Source: Salinicola lusitanus
GTDB lineage: Bacteria > Pseudomonadota > Gammaproteobacteria > Pseudomonadales > Halomonadaceae
NCBI RefSeq assembly: GCF_003206045.1
Contig: NZ_PZJM01000009.1
Coordinates: 62,001 to 126,000 of the forward strand
Direction of reading: 5' to 3'
Length of the DNA: 64,000 bases
The translations under genes were made by a program, and so were the position numbers. This document shows positions 1 through 9,348 of this stretch, in pieces. Numbering within the stretch: the stretch's first letter is position 1; each line of letters starts with the position of its first letter. The notes beneath the pieces are model-generated. The model had not been told where the DNA came from. It ran no database searches and worked only from the letters and a program-made list of their open reading frames with translations.

Positions 1-1583
1 TGACGACACCGCCGAAGCCTTTCACGCGACGCGACTTGCTGGTCGCCAGCGGCCACGCCGGGCTCGGCCTGGCGGGCATCGCTCTTCTCGGCGCCCCGGC
101 GATCGTGCTGGCCGAGGGCCGACGCCCGACGGTGGAAGGCGGCGTGATGAGCGGCGACGTGCTGACGGATCGCGCCATGCTGTGGGGCAAGGCAAGCCAG
201 CCGTCGCGAATGCTGATCGAAGTCGCCGACAACCCGGAGTTCCGTGGTGCGCGCCAGTTGCCCGGAGTCGAGGTGCTGCCCAGCACCGACCTGATCGGCA
301 AGCTCGACGCGACCGGGCTGACAGGCATGGACACCGTCCACTACCGGGTGCGATTCGCGGCCTTGGGAGATCCACGGGCGATCAGCGAGCCGGTGGTCGG
401 GCAGTTGCGACTGCCGCCGAGCGCACCGCGCGACCTGCGCTTCGTCTGGTCCGGCGACGTGGTCGGCCAGGGCTGGGGCATCGATGAATCCCGCGGTGGC
501 ATGCGCACCTGGGAAACGATGCGCCAGGTCCGGCCGGATTTCTTCATCCACTCCGGCGACACGGTCTACGCCGACGGGCCGCTGGAAGCGCAGACCGAGC
601 TCCCCGATGGCGGTATCTGGCGCAATATCGTCACGCCGGCCAAGCAGAAGGTCGCCGAGACACTGGACGAATATCGCGGCCAGCACGCCTACAACCATCT
701 CGATGCCAACTTCCGCCGCTTTGCCGCCGAAGTGCCGATGCTGGCGCAGTGGGACGATCACGAGACGACCAACAACTGGTATCCGCAGGAGATCCTCGAC
801 AACGACCGGTACACGGAAAAGAACGTCGCGCTGCTCGCCGCCCGCGGCCGGCAGGCGTTTCTCGAGTACATGCCGATCCGCCTGCCCGCTTCCGCCCCGC
901 AACGGATCTACCGACGGTTCTCCTACGGCCCGGGGATGGAAGTCTTCATGCTCGACATGCGCAGCTATCGCGGCCCCAACAGCGTCAACCTGCAAGACGA
1001 GGAGTCCTCGGCCACCGCGTTCCTGGGTGAAAACCAGTTCCGCTGGCTGCGGCAAGCGCTGAACGACTCCAACGCGACCTGGAAGATCATCGCCGCCGAC
1101 ATGCCGATCGGCATGGTGGTCCCGGATGGCGATCAGTTCGAAGCGATCGCCAACCGTGATCCCGGCCAGCCTCTTGGCCGCGAGCTGGAGATCGCGCGGT
1201 TGCTCCAGGCCATTCGCGACGACGATATTGCCAACGTGGTCTGGTTCACCGCCGACGTGCACTACACCGCCGCGCATCACTACGCCCCGGAGCGCGCCAG
1301 CTTCAAGGCGTTCAAACCGTTCTGGGAGTTCGTCAGCGGCCCTCTCCACGCCGGCACCTTCGGCCCCAGCGAGATGGACGCCACCTTTGGCCCCGAGGTG
1401 ACCTTCTTCAAGGCCCCGCCCGAGGGCCAGTCCAACCTGCCGCCCTCGGCGGGCTACCAGTTCTTCGGCCAGGCCGACCTGGATGGCGAGAGCGAGACAC
1501 TGACTATCCGGCTGAAAGACAGCGACGGCAGGACGCTGCACACCCAGGTGCTGGAGCCCGAGCCCCGTTCCGCCAACGCCTGA
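1..1583 (+). CDS. phoD: PhoD-family alkaline phosphatase, Tat-exported (first base missing)
   Basis: Extracytoplasmic phosphatase/phosphodiesterase of the PhoD family, which releases phosphate from phosphoesters. The frame is open from the first base; positions 1-2 are 'tg' in frame, so the start is almost certainly an ATG whose A lies just outside the window, giving about 527 residues. The N terminus reads TTPPKPFTRRDLL followed by a hydrophobic stretch and an Ala-rich end, a classic twin-arginine signal. Metal-site motifs are visible: SGDTVYADG, MLAQWDDHETTNNW and WFTADVHYTAAHHY. A PhoD_N-type beta domain precedes the catalytic domain. It converges on the dehydrogenase downstream. Family assignment is firm; the substrate is unknown. 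Confidence 0.93.
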   Translation, partial: TTPPKPFTRRDLLVASGHAGLGLAGIALLGAPAIVLAEGRRPTVEGGVMSGDVLTDRAMLWGKASQPSRMLIEVADNPEFRGARQLPGVEVLPSTDLIGKLDATGLTGMDTVHYRVRFAALGDPRAISEPVVGQLRLPPSAPRDLRFVWSGDVVGQGWGIDESRGGMRTWETMRQVRPDFFIHSGDTVYADGPLEAQTELPDGGIWRNIVTPAKQKVAETLDEYRGQHAYNHLDANFRRFAAEVPMLAQWDDHETTNNWYPQEILDNDRYTEKNVALLAARGRQAFLEYMPIRLPASAPQRIYRRFSYGPGMEVFMLDMRSYRGPNSVNLQDEESSATAFLGENQFRWLRQALNDSNATWKIIAADMPIGMVVPDGDQFEAIANRDPGQPLGRELEIARLLQAIRDDDIANVVWFTADVHYTAAHHYAPERASFKAFKPFWEFVSGPLHAGTFGPSEMDATFGPEVTFFKAPPEGQSNLPPSAGYQFFGQADLDGESETLTIRLKDSDGRTLHTQVLEPEPRSANA

Positions 1584-1608
1584 GGAGGGCTGGCGGTCGG
1601 CGCCGAGG

Positions 1609-3024
1609 TCACACCAGCTTGCCCGGATTCATGATGCCGAGCGGGTCGAGGGCGGCCTTGATCGCACGCATCACCGCCCACCCTTCACCGTGTTCGGCTT
1701 CCATGTAGGCACGCTTGCCGGTGCCGATACCGTGCTCGCCGGTACAGGTGCCGCCGGCGGCCAGGGCACGTTCGATCAGGCGCCGGTTGAATGCCGCCAG
1801 TGTCTCGAGTTCTTGTTCGCTATGGCGATCCACCGCGACGACCAGATGAAAGTTGCCATCGCCAACATGGCCGAGCAGCGGCGCGATCAGGCCACTCTCG
1901 GCGACATCCGCCTGGGTCGCTTCGATGCACTCGGCGAGCTGCGAGATCGGCACGCAGATATCGGTCGCGAGAAACTCCATCCCCGGGCGCAGTGCCTTGG
2001 CCGCGTAAGCGGCATCGTGGCGCGCCTGCCATAGCGCCTGACGCTCCTCCTCCTTCGTCGCCCAGGCGAAATCGCTGCCGCCGAACTCCTGGCACAGTTC
2101 CAGCATCGTCTCGGCCTGCTCCTTCACCCCGGCGTGGGTGCCGTGAAACTCCAGGAACAGCGTTGGCTTCTCGGCGTAGTCGAATCCGGAGAAGCGGTTG
2201 ACCGCCTGCATCGCCAGCGCATCCATCAGCTCGATGCGCGCCATGGGGATGCCGTACTGGATCGAAGCGATCACCGCGTTGACCGCGCCGGCGACATCCT
2301 CGAACGCCACCGTCGCCGACGAGATCGCCTCCGGCAGCCCGTGCAGCTTGACGTTGAGTTCGGTGATGATGCCCAGCGTGCCCTCGGCACCGATCATCAG
2401 ATGGGTCAGATCGTAGCCGGCGGCGGACTTGCGGGCCCGCGTCCCGGTCTTGACGATACGCCCGTCCGGCATCACCACGGTCATCGACAGCACATTGTCG
2501 CGAATCGTGCCGTAGCGCACGGTATTGGTGCCGCTGGCCCGGGTCGACGCCATGCCACCCATGCTCGCATCCGCGCCCGGATCGACGGAGAAGAACAGTC
2601 CCGTGGCGCGCAGATGAGCGTTGAGCTGAGTGCGAGTCACCCCGGGCTGGACGGTGGCGTCCATGTCTTCCGACCGAACTTCGAGAATGGCATTCATGGC
2701 GGAAAGATCGACGCTGAGTCCGCCGTGTTCGGCGATGATCTGGCCTTCGATGGAGGTACCCACCCCGTAGGGGATCACCGGTACCCGGTGGCGAGCGCAG
2801 GCCGTGACGACCGCAGCCACCTCTTCGCTGGTGTGGGGGAAACAGACCGCATCCGGCGCGGCCGGATGGTGCCAGGACTCGTCGTGGCCGTGCTGCTCGC
2901 GAATGCCCGCCGCCGTGGTGATCCGGTCGCCGAGGATCGGCCCGAGCTCGGCGATCAGCGCTCGAAGTGCATCGGCAGTGGGACGTGAAGGTCGTTCGGC
3001 AGGATGTGCAGCGACGGAAGACAT
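1609..3024 (-). CDS. FAD-linked 2-hydroxyacid dehydrogenase (D-lactate/glycolate type)
   Basis: Flavoprotein of the GlcD/LDHD type that oxidises D-2-hydroxyacids such as D-lactate or glycolate to 2-oxoacids, passing electrons to the respiratory chain. The 471-residue product has the FAD-binding PCMH motif PYGVGTSIEG (residues 85-94), a TRASGTNTVRYGT segment, and the C-terminal HVGDGNFH and GTCTGEHGIGTGK motifs of the FAD-oxidase C domain. I prefer the ATG at 3024 because GAGG lies eight bases upstream; a GTG three codons earlier is possible. A second copy of the same family lies at 53052-54461 and is similar over its whole length. The exact hydroxyacid cannot be told from sequence. Confidence 0.9.
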   Translation of the reverse strand: MSSVAAHPAERPSRPTADALRALIAELGPILGDRITTAAGIREQHGHDESWHHPAAPDAVCFPHTSEEVAAVVTACARHRVPVIPYGVGTSIEGQIIAEHGGLSVDLSAMNAILEVRSEDMDATVQPGVTRTQLNAHLRATGLFFSVDPGADASMGGMASTRASGTNTVRYGTIRDNVLSMTVVMPDGRIVKTGTRARKSAAGYDLTHLMIGAEGTLGIITELNVKLHGLPEAISSATVAFEDVAGAVNAVIASIQYGIPMARIELMDALAMQAVNRFSGFDYAEKPTLFLEFHGTHAGVKEQAETMLELCQEFGGSDFAWATKEEERQALWQARHDAAYAAKALRPGMEFLATDICVPISQLAECIEATQADVAESGLIAPLLGHVGDGNFHLVVAVDRHSEQELETLAAFNRRLIERALAAGGTCTGEHGIGTGKRAYMEAEHGEGWAVMRAIKAALDPLGIMNPGKLV

Positions 3025-3302
3025 GAGAGACACCTCGAGTGGACCAGTAAGGCTTGACCGTGAGCAAGCTATCGATCACCCCAGCATACCCGATTCCGCT
3101 CGCGCTGCGGTCACCGCCGGTACCGCCAGGGTCAGTTGGCGACGGTCTCCCTGACGGCGTCGGCAGTCGGCGCGCTCGACCAGGCGGCTCCGGGTGACGG
3201 CCGTTCGGCTCACTCCGAGGCCCTCGGGAAAGCACGAGCAATATCCGGGAATCTGCGCGATATTCGTTAAACCGGCTGACCGACCTCTCGAGATGGCAAA
3301 TC

Positions 3303-4568
3303 ATGTCAACGACAACCTCGCACCACCCCACGGCGCGTAGCCGAATCGGGCTGGATGGCCTGAACTTCTTTCTGGCCGACGTTCGCGATGGTGTGGGGCC
3401 GTTTCTCGGCATCTATCTGTTGACTCGCCACGACTGGAGCGCCGGACAGATCGGCGTGGCGATGTCCGCGATGACCTTCGCGACGATGCTCGCACAGAGC
3501 CCGGCGGGCATGTTGCTGGATATCACGCGCTTCAAGCGGGCGCTGGTGGCTGTGGCGACACTCGTCGTCGCCATCTGCAGCGTGCTGATGACCCAGCCGG
3601 CTTTCGTCAATTTGCCGGCCATCGTCCTATTTCAGGCGCTGATGGGGGTGAGTGCGGCTTTCCTGCTGCCCGCGGTGGCGGCAATCACCCTGGGAATGGT
3701 CGGTAATCGACGCTTCCCGCACCGTCAGGGTCGCAACGAAGTGTTCAACCATGCCGGCAACGTGGTTTCGGCATTGCTGGCGGGCGCGCTGGCTCACTTC
3801 CTGAGTATCGAGTGGCTGTTCTATGCGCTGGTGATCTTTGCGCTCGGCAGCCTGATCAGCGTGCTCGTGATCCGGGAGGCGGACATCGACCACGCCGCCG
3901 CCCGCGGCAAGACCGAGAGCACATCGCCGGCCGACGGGAGCCTCCTGCATGTGCTGAAGAATCGCCGCATATCGATGCTCGGCCTGACCCTGGTGCTATT
4001 CCATTTTGCCAACGCCGCGATGCTACCGCTCGTCGGGCAATATCTGACCATTGGCGATCGCGACGCCGCCTCGCTGTACATGTCGGCCTGCATCGTGATC
4101 GCGCAGCTGGTGATGATTCCCGTGGCGTGGTGGGCGGGCCGACGGGCAATGAGCTGGGGCCGCCTGCCGGTCTTCATGATCGGACTGCTGGCCCTGCCGC
4201 TGCGTGGTGCACTCTACGCCGTCAGCAACGACCCGCTATGGCTGCTGATGGTGCAGGCGCTGGATGGGATCGGCGCCGGCGTCTTCGGCGTACTGTGGCT
4301 GATCGTGGCCGCCGACCTCACCCACGGGACGGGACGCTACAACGTCACGGTGGGCGTGCTCGGCACCCTGTTCGCCCTGGGGGCGGCCAGTTCGAACCTG
4401 GTCGCGGGCTATGTGGTGGAAGCCAGCGGCTACGCCGGTGGCTTCCTGTTCCTGGCCGCCTTCGGTGTGCTCGCCCCCATCGTCTACTGGCTGGGCGTCG
4501 GCGAGACTCGTCCTGACGACGCTGGGCACGCTGCCGCGGGCAAAGTGAATTCCATCCCAACTGCCTAG
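3303..4568 (+). CDS. MFS transporter
   Basis: Major facilitator superfamily secondary carrier in the inner membrane, 421 residues, about 12 hydrophobic segments in two halves. After a short polar N terminus comes the conserved segment GLNFFLADVRDGVGPFLGIYL, and the loop GMLLDITRFKRALV between helices 2 and 3 matches the position of the MFS signature. It is divergent from the 2-hydroxyacid dehydrogenase (279 bp between starts) and converges with mdaB. Substrate not recognisable; drug/metabolite efflux or organic-acid transport are both possible. Confidence 0.85.
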   Translation: MSTTTSHHPTARSRIGLDGLNFFLADVRDGVGPFLGIYLLTRHDWSAGQIGVAMSAMTFATMLAQSPAGMLLDITRFKRALVAVATLVVAICSVLMTQPAFVNLPAIVLFQALMGVSAAFLLPAVAAITLGMVGNRRFPHRQGRNEVFNHAGNVVSALLAGALAHFLSIEWLFYALVIFALGSLISVLVIREADIDHAAARGKTESTSPADGSLLHVLKNRRISMLGLTLVLFHFANAAMLPLVGQYLTIGDRDAASLYMSACIVIAQLVMIPVAWWAGRRAMSWGRLPVFMIGLLALPLRGALYAVSNDPLWLLMVQALDGIGAGVFGVLWLIVAADLTHGTGRYNVTVGVLGTLFALGAASSNLVAGYVVEASGYAGGFLFLAAFGVLAPIVYWLGVGETRPDDAGHAAAGKVNSIPTA

Positions 4569-4583
4569 CCGTGGCGATGCGCT

Positions 4584-5207
4584 TCAGGCGGTGACGGTCG
4601 GGTGGACTCCACGGGTCGACATTGCGACGTCGGTGAAAATCTCCCGTAGATGACGGCGATACTCGGCGGTATGGCGCTCGACGTCCGGCATCTTCATGAC
4701 GTCATTGGCGATGAATGTCGGTAGCCCTTCCAGCCCGACGAAGGCCTGTGACTTGTGGAATGCGAAATAGACACCGTCGACGCCCTTGCCGTCGAAGAAG
4801 TTGCCCGGCTCGTCGAAGGCTTCCCGCGGCGCGTTCCAGGTCAACGACAGCATGTAACGCCGGCCCTGGAGCAGGCCGCCGCTGCCGTACTGCTTGGTGG
4901 GATCCTGCCGCGAACGGCCGTCGTTGGCATAGAGCGAGCCGTGGCCGGCGGTGAAGACTTCATCGAGGTAGCGCTTGACGCTCCAGGGCGTACCCATCCA
5001 CCAGCCCGGCATCTGGTAGACGATGACATCCGCCCACAGGTAGTTCTGCACCTCGGCGTCGATGTCGTAGCCCTGCTCGATCACCGTCTCGCGGATTTCG
5101 TGGCCCAGCTCGGTCAGTTGGGCGACGGCGACGGCGTGGAGGGTATTGTTGAGCTCACCGCCGGAATGGGCGAACGGCTTGCCGCCGTTGATCAATAGAA
5201 TCTTCAT
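4584..5207 (-). CDS. mdaB: MdaB-like NAD(P)H:quinone oxidoreductase
   Basis: Flavodoxin-fold NAD(P)H-dependent quinone reductase of the MdaB type; it reduces quinones by two electrons and protects against redox cycling. The 207-residue protein starts MKILLINGGKPFAHSGGELN and contains the family segment YQMPGWWMGTPWSVKRYLDEVF and GLLQGRRYMLSLTWNAP. The same reading frame stays open far upstream beneath the LysR gene, but the homology begins at the ATG at 5207. It is divergent from a LysR regulator, a very common arrangement for this enzyme, with a LysR-type site in the gap. Confidence 0.93.
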   Translation of the reverse strand: MKILLINGGKPFAHSGGELNNTLHAVAVAQLTELGHEIRETVIEQGYDIDAEVQNYLWADVIVYQMPGWWMGTPWSVKRYLDEVFTAGHGSLYANDGRSRQDPTKQYGSGGLLQGRRYMLSLTWNAPREAFDEPGNFFDGKGVDGVYFAFHKSQAFVGLEGLPTFIANDVMKMPDVERHTAEYRRHLREIFTDVAMSTRGVHPTVTA

Positions 5208-5327
5208 CTCGAATGGTTCTCCATCAATATTGGTCATGCGCACTCGGAAACTACCGAGCCCGGAGGAATGAGAGCCATTGTGACGAGAAACTGCCACGGA
5301 TAAACCACCCGGACGGCAAGTCACTTT

Positions 5328-5340
5328 TGATTTAAAATCA
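5328..5340. promoter_or_regulatory. Perfect T-N11-A palindrome, likely LysR site
   Basis: TGATTT-A-AAATCA is a perfect inverted repeat that fits the LysR T-N11-A rule. It sits 27 bases before the LysR start and about 120 bases before the mdaB start, so it could serve autoregulation and divergent control. Binding is inferred. Confidence 0.6.
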
Positions 5341-5366
5341 ATAAAACCTCGCAATGCGGCAACGCG

Positions 5367-6269
5367 ATGAAAAGCACCCTGGAAGAGCAGCAAGCCTTTG
5401 TCGCCGTGGTCGACAGCGGCTCCATCACCGCCGCCGCCGAACGGCTCGGCCTGACCGTCTCCGGTGTCAGCCGCGCGCTCAACCGGCTGGAGCGGAAGCT
5501 CGAGACGACGCTGCTGAGACGAACCACGCGACGCCTGGAGCTGACCGAGGAGGGCGAGACGTTCCTGGGGCACGCCCGTGCGATTCTTGCCGCCGTCGAC
5601 AACGCCGAGGAGGCGATCGCCAACCGCCACGACCGCCCCCGCGGCCGCTTGCGCATCAACGCAGCGCCGAGCTTCATGCAGTTCGTGATCGTGCCGATCA
5701 TCGGCGAATTCCGCGACCGCTTTCCGGGCATCACCCTGGAACTCGACACCCACGATCGCTTCATCGACCTGCTGGAACAGCGCGTCGATCTCGCCATCCG
5801 TATTGGCGAGCTCGAGGACTCCTCGCTGCATGCCAGGCCGCTGGGCCACAGTCCACTGCGTCTTCTGGCCAGCCCGGATTATCTCAGGCTTCACGGTGCG
5901 CCCCGCGGCGTCGGCGATCTCGCGCAGCATAGCCTGCTCGGCTTCAGCCAGCTCGATCATCTCAACGACTGGCCGCTGCTCGACGCCCGCGGCGAGCCGT
6001 TTCACGTGAAGCCCTCGCTCTCGGCATCCAGCGGCCCCACGCTACTGGAGCTCGTCCTCGCAGGCGAGGGTATCGCCTGCCTCGCCGACTACATGACCCT
6101 CGCCCCACGCCGAAGCGGCGCTCTCGTCGACGTGCTGCCCGAGCAAACCCGGTTCCGGACCCAGCGCATCAATGTCGTCTACTATCGCCAGAGCGCACTC
6201 TCGCAGCGCGCGCGGCTGTTCATGGAGTTTCTCGCCGAGCGGCTGCCGGGGAACTACCTGCACGCCTAG
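5367..6269 (+). CDS. LysR-family transcriptional regulator
   Basis: 300-residue LysR regulator. The N-terminal winged helix-turn-helix is clear (QQAFVAVVDSGSITAAAERLG followed by VSGVSRALNRLE), then the effector-binding domain with IVPIIGEFRDRFPGITLEL and LLEQRVDLAIRIGEL. This is the CrgA/AaeR-type branch in which an adjacent quinone reductase or transporter is often the target. Divergent to mdaB with a T-N11-A palindrome between them, so mdaB is the likely target. Inducer unknown. Confidence 0.93.
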   Translation: MKSTLEEQQAFVAVVDSGSITAAAERLGLTVSGVSRALNRLERKLETTLLRRTTRRLELTEEGETFLGHARAILAAVDNAEEAIANRHDRPRGRLRINAAPSFMQFVIVPIIGEFRDRFPGITLELDTHDRFIDLLEQRVDLAIRIGELEDSSLHARPLGHSPLRLLASPDYLRLHGAPRGVGDLAQHSLLGFSQLDHLNDWPLLDARGEPFHVKPSLSASSGPTLLELVLAGEGIACLADYMTLAPRRSGALVDVLPEQTRFRTQRINVVYYRQSALSQRARLFMEFLAERLPGNYLHA

Positions 6270-6371
6270 AGATCGGCCGTCTTCCTCTTATCTCTTCCCT
6301 ACTGCCTGTTCCATCGGCATCACCCAATTGACATCCCGGCGTCACGGCAACGTCACACGCCGAGGACAGAC

Positions 6372-6385
6372 TGCAAACGTTTTCA
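6372..6385. promoter_or_regulatory. LacI-type operator before the ABC operon regulator
   Basis: TGCAAACGTTTTCA is a 14-bp near-perfect palindrome centred on a CG dinucleotide with a single mismatched pair, the classic LacI/GalR-family operator form. It lies 24 bases before the chosen LacI start at 6409 and touches an alternative ATG at 6385. It probably controls the LacI gene and the downstream importer together. Confidence 0.6.
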
Positions 6386-6408
6386 TGGTTGCAGGCGAAG
6401 TCGCTGTC

Positions 6409-7416
6409 ATGCCGTCATCACGTCCCTCACTGGTCCAGATCGCCGAACGGGTCGGGGTTTCCCCGGCCACGGTGTCGCGTGCCTTCAACCGGCCGGAGCT
6501 GCTCAGCGACGCCACTCGCGAGCGGATACTCGCTACTGCCAGGCAGCTCGGTTTCCGGCCCAGCAAGGTGGGCAGTAGCCTGCGATCGGGCAGCACCCGC
6601 ACGTTGGGGCTACTGCTGCCGACGATGTCCAATCCGGTCTTTGCCGCCTGCTTCGAGGGTGCCGAGGAGCGTGCGCTGAAAGCGGGCTACAGCGTGATGC
6701 TGGCGACCACCGGGTACGACAGTCGACGCGAGCGGGCGGCCGCGCACAGCCTGCTCGACCACCGTGTCGAGGGCATGATCCTGACCGTTGCCGACCCGGC
6801 ACGCAGCGCCACGCTGGCCGAGCTCACCGCCAGCGGCCTGCCGTTCGTGCTCGCCTATAACGAGAGCGATCGGCATCCGTTCGTCAGCGTCGACAATCTC
6901 GCCGCCGCCGGCGACATGGTCGAGCATCTGGCCGCCAGCGGTCACCGCCGGCTCGCCATGATCAGTGGGCCGCTGGACGCCTCCGACCGGGCGTCGAAGC
7001 GTCTCGACGGCGTCCTGGATCGCGCGGCCCGCCTGGATCTACCCGCACCCACCCATGTCTCGATGCCCCGGCATACCGCGGCGGATCGTGATCGCCTGAG
7101 GAGCCTGCTCTCCTCGCCCAGGCCGCCCACCGCCCTGTTCTGCTCCAACGATCTGCTGGCCGCCTCGGTGATCGCGGAGTTGGCGACCCTGGGTCTGCGC
7201 GTGCCGGACGACCTTTCCGTCTGCGGCTTCGACGGCATGGCCTTCGGCGCGCTGATGGTGCCGTCGCTGGCCAGCGTCCACCAACCCAGCAGCGAGATCG
7301 GCAGCCAGGCCTGCCATGAACTGCTCAATGCCCTCGGCGGCGGAAGCAGCCGCTCCGTGCGCCTGCCACATCGCCTGAGCGGAGGTGGCACCGTCGCCCG
7401 CCTGCCGGTCGACTAG
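6409..7416 (+). CDS. LacI-family regulator of the adjacent ABC importer
   Basis: 335-residue LacI/GalR regulator. Helix-turn-helix and hinge: SLVQIAERVGVSPATVSRAFNRPELLSDATRERI, then the periplasmic-binding-protein-like domain (TLGLLLPTMSNPVFAACFEGAEE, and PDDLSVCGFDGMAFGALMVPSLASV near the end). ATG at 6409 is chosen because an operator-like palindrome overlaps the earlier ATG at 6385 and homology starts here. It lies 68 bp before the substrate-binding protein on the same strand, so it likely heads the importer operon. Effector unknown; a phosphodiester or its hydrolysis product is a reasonable guess. Confidence 0.92.
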   Translation: MPSSRPSLVQIAERVGVSPATVSRAFNRPELLSDATRERILATARQLGFRPSKVGSSLRSGSTRTLGLLLPTMSNPVFAACFEGAEERALKAGYSVMLATTGYDSRRERAAAHSLLDHRVEGMILTVADPARSATLAELTASGLPFVLAYNESDRHPFVSVDNLAAAGDMVEHLAASGHRRLAMISGPLDASDRASKRLDGVLDRAARLDLPAPTHVSMPRHTAADRDRLRSLLSSPRPPTALFCSNDLLAASVIAELATLGLRVPDDLSVCGFDGMAFGALMVPSLASVHQPSSEIGSQACHELLNALGGGSSRSVRLPHRLSGGGTVARLPVD

Positions 7417-7484
7417 CACCGTCGAGCCACTCCAACGTCGCACCACCCAACCACCGCATCGCCAACCCAGAGGATCGGATCATC

Positions 7485-8501
7485 ATGAAACAGACGCTTC
7501 GCACCGCCGTCATGGCACTGGGATTCACCGCCGCAGCCCTCGGGTCGCTAGCGGTCCAGGCCGCCGACAACGCCATCTGTTACAACTGCCCGCCGGAGTG
7601 GGCCGACTGGGGCACCCAGTTGAAGGCCATCGAGGCGGATACCGGCATCCACGTACCGCAGGACAACAAGAACTCCGGCCAGTCGCTGGCCTCGATCACC
7701 GCCGAGAAGAGCAACCCGGTCGCCGATGTCGTCTATTACGGCGTCACCTTCGGCATCCAGGCCGCCGAGCAGGGGCTGGTACAGGGCTACAAGCCGGCCC
7801 ACTGGGACGAGATACCCGACGGCCTGAAAGACCCCGACGGCAGGTGGTTCGCCATCCACTCGGGCACCCTGGGCTTCATGGTCAACGTCGATGCGCTCAA
7901 CGGCGCGCCGGTACCGCAGTCGTGGAGCGACCTGCTCAAGCCCGAGTATCGCGGCATGGTCGGCTATCTCGACCCGTCGTCGGCGTTCGTCGGCTATGTC
8001 GGCGCGGTTGCCGTCAACGGGGCGCTGGGCGGCTCGCTGGACGATTTCACCCCGGCGATCGAGTGGTTCCGGAAGCTGCAGGCCAACGATCCCATCGTAC
8101 CCAAGCAGACCGCCTACGCCCGTGTGCTCTCCGGCGAGATTCCGATCCTGCTCGACTACGACTTCAACGCCTACCGGGCGCGCTACGACGACAAGGTCAA
8201 CGTGCAGTTCGTGATCCCCCAGGAGGGCACCGTCACCGTGCCCTACGTGATGAGCCTGGTCGCCAACGACCCGCACCCGGAAGCGGGCAAGAAGGTGCTC
8301 GACTACGTGCTCTCCGACAAGGGTCAGGCGATCTGGGCCAACGCCTACCTGCGCCCGGTCCGTCCCGGCGCGGCGTCGCCGGAAGCGCAGGCGAAGTTCC
8401 TGCCGGACAGCGACTACGCCCGCGCCGGAACCGTCGACTACGCCAGGATGGCCGCGGCGCAGCGGGCCTTCTCCCAGCGCTATGCCAACGAGGTGAATTG
8501 A
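7485..8501 (+). CDS. ABC transporter periplasmic substrate-binding protein
   Basis: 338-residue extracellular solute-binding protein (family 1, iron(III)/phosphonate/polyamine-like fold). Residues 1-26 form a Sec signal ending AVQA. The mature part begins with ICYNCPPEW, carrying a CxxC pair. It binds a substrate in the periplasm and delivers it to the two permeases encoded directly downstream. The operon layout (binding protein, two permeases, ATPase, GpdQ-like phosphoesterase) argues for a phosphodiester or related organophosphate ligand, but the binding residues cannot be read off by eye. Confidence 0.85.
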   Translation: MKQTLRTAVMALGFTAAALGSLAVQAADNAICYNCPPEWADWGTQLKAIEADTGIHVPQDNKNSGQSLASITAEKSNPVADVVYYGVTFGIQAAEQGLVQGYKPAHWDEIPDGLKDPDGRWFAIHSGTLGFMVNVDALNGAPVPQSWSDLLKPEYRGMVGYLDPSSAFVGYVGAVAVNGALGGSLDDFTPAIEWFRKLQANDPIVPKQTAYARVLSGEIPILLDYDFNAYRARYDDKVNVQFVIPQEGTVTVPYVMSLVANDPHPEAGKKVLDYVLSDKGQAIWANAYLRPVRPGAASPEAQAKFLPDSDYARAGTVDYARMAAAQRAFSQRYANEVN

Positions 8502-8505
8502 CGCC

Positions 8506-9327
8506 ATGGGTCGACGACGAGCCTGGTTGGTGATCGCCGCACCCGCCGTGGTGCTGTTCCTCGCCTTCTGGTTACTGCCGATGGCCAAGCTGGCCGGGAT
8601 CGGTGCCGCCACGCCACAGGGCATGGACGCTTCCGCCTACTGGCTGGTGGTGACCCAACCGCGCTACTGGCAGAGCCTGATCAATACCGTGGCGCTGTCG
8701 CTGGGGGCAACGCTGGCCACGCTCGTCATCGCCCTGCCCGTCAGCCGTTTCCTGGCTCGCCACCCCGACTTTCCCGGGCGGCGGGTGCTGATGTCGCTGC
8801 TGCTCTTTCCGCTCGCTTTCCCCGGTGTGGTGGTGGGTTTCCTGGTGATTCTCGCCACCGGCCGCCAGGGCGTGCTCAACACACTCTCGAAGGCGCTTTC
8901 CGGTGACCCGATGGTACTGGCCTACGGCATGGCAGGGCTCTTCATCGGCTATCTCTACTTTCTGCTGCCGCGCACCATCGGCGTGCTGATGACGGCAGTG
9001 GAGGGGATCGACAAGCACTGGCTGGAAGCGGCGCAGACATTGGGCGCAAGCCCCTGGCGCCGGTTCGTCGATATCGAGCTGCCGGCGCTGACCGGCGCGC
9101 TGACCGCGGCCGGGGCGATGTGCTTCGCCACCGCCATGGGCGCCTTCGGCACCGTGTTCACCCTCGGTACCCGGATCGACGTGCTGCCGATCACCATCTA
9201 CGACGAGTTCACCAACTACGCCAACCTCCCGGTCGCCGCGGCGCTCTCGGTGGTACTGGGGCTGGCCACCTGGGCGGTGCTCTACGTCGCCAACAGCCTG
9301 GCCGCCCGTACGGCAAGGGGAAACTGA
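8506..9327 (+). CDS. ABC transporter permease 1
   Basis: 273-residue inner-membrane permease of the BPD-type (binding-protein-dependent) ABC importers, six predicted transmembrane segments. The cytoplasmic EAA loop that docks the ATPase is visible as EAAQTLGASPWRRFVDIELP. Its start lies five bases after the binding-protein stop, with the ribosome-binding site inside that gene's end, so the two are translated together. It pairs with permease 2 to form a heterodimeric channel. Confidence 0.92.
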   Translation: MGRRRAWLVIAAPAVVLFLAFWLLPMAKLAGIGAATPQGMDASAYWLVVTQPRYWQSLINTVALSLGATLATLVIALPVSRFLARHPDFPGRRVLMSLLLFPLAFPGVVVGFLVILATGRQGVLNTLSKALSGDPMVLAYGMAGLFIGYLYFLLPRTIGVLMTAVEGIDKHWLEAAQTLGASPWRRFVDIELPALTGALTAAGAMCFATAMGAFGTVFTLGTRIDVLPITIYDEFTNYANLPVAAALSVVLGLATWAVLYVANSLAARTARGN

Positions 9328-9348
9328 GATGACCGCAGGAGTTCCCAC

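Noticed and set aside
3240-3264. AATATC/GATATT inverted repeat upstream of the MFS gene
   Set aside because: Arms of only 6 bases with a 13-base spacer; too weak to call an operator.
5208-6005. N-terminal extension of mdaB beneath the LysR gene
   Set aside because: The frame is open but the sequence is antisense to LysR, and quinone-reductase homology starts exactly at the ATG at 5207.
6328-6333. TTGACA as a -35 element for the LacI-ABC operon
   Set aside because: No acceptable -10 hexamer at 16-18 bp; not supported as a promoter.
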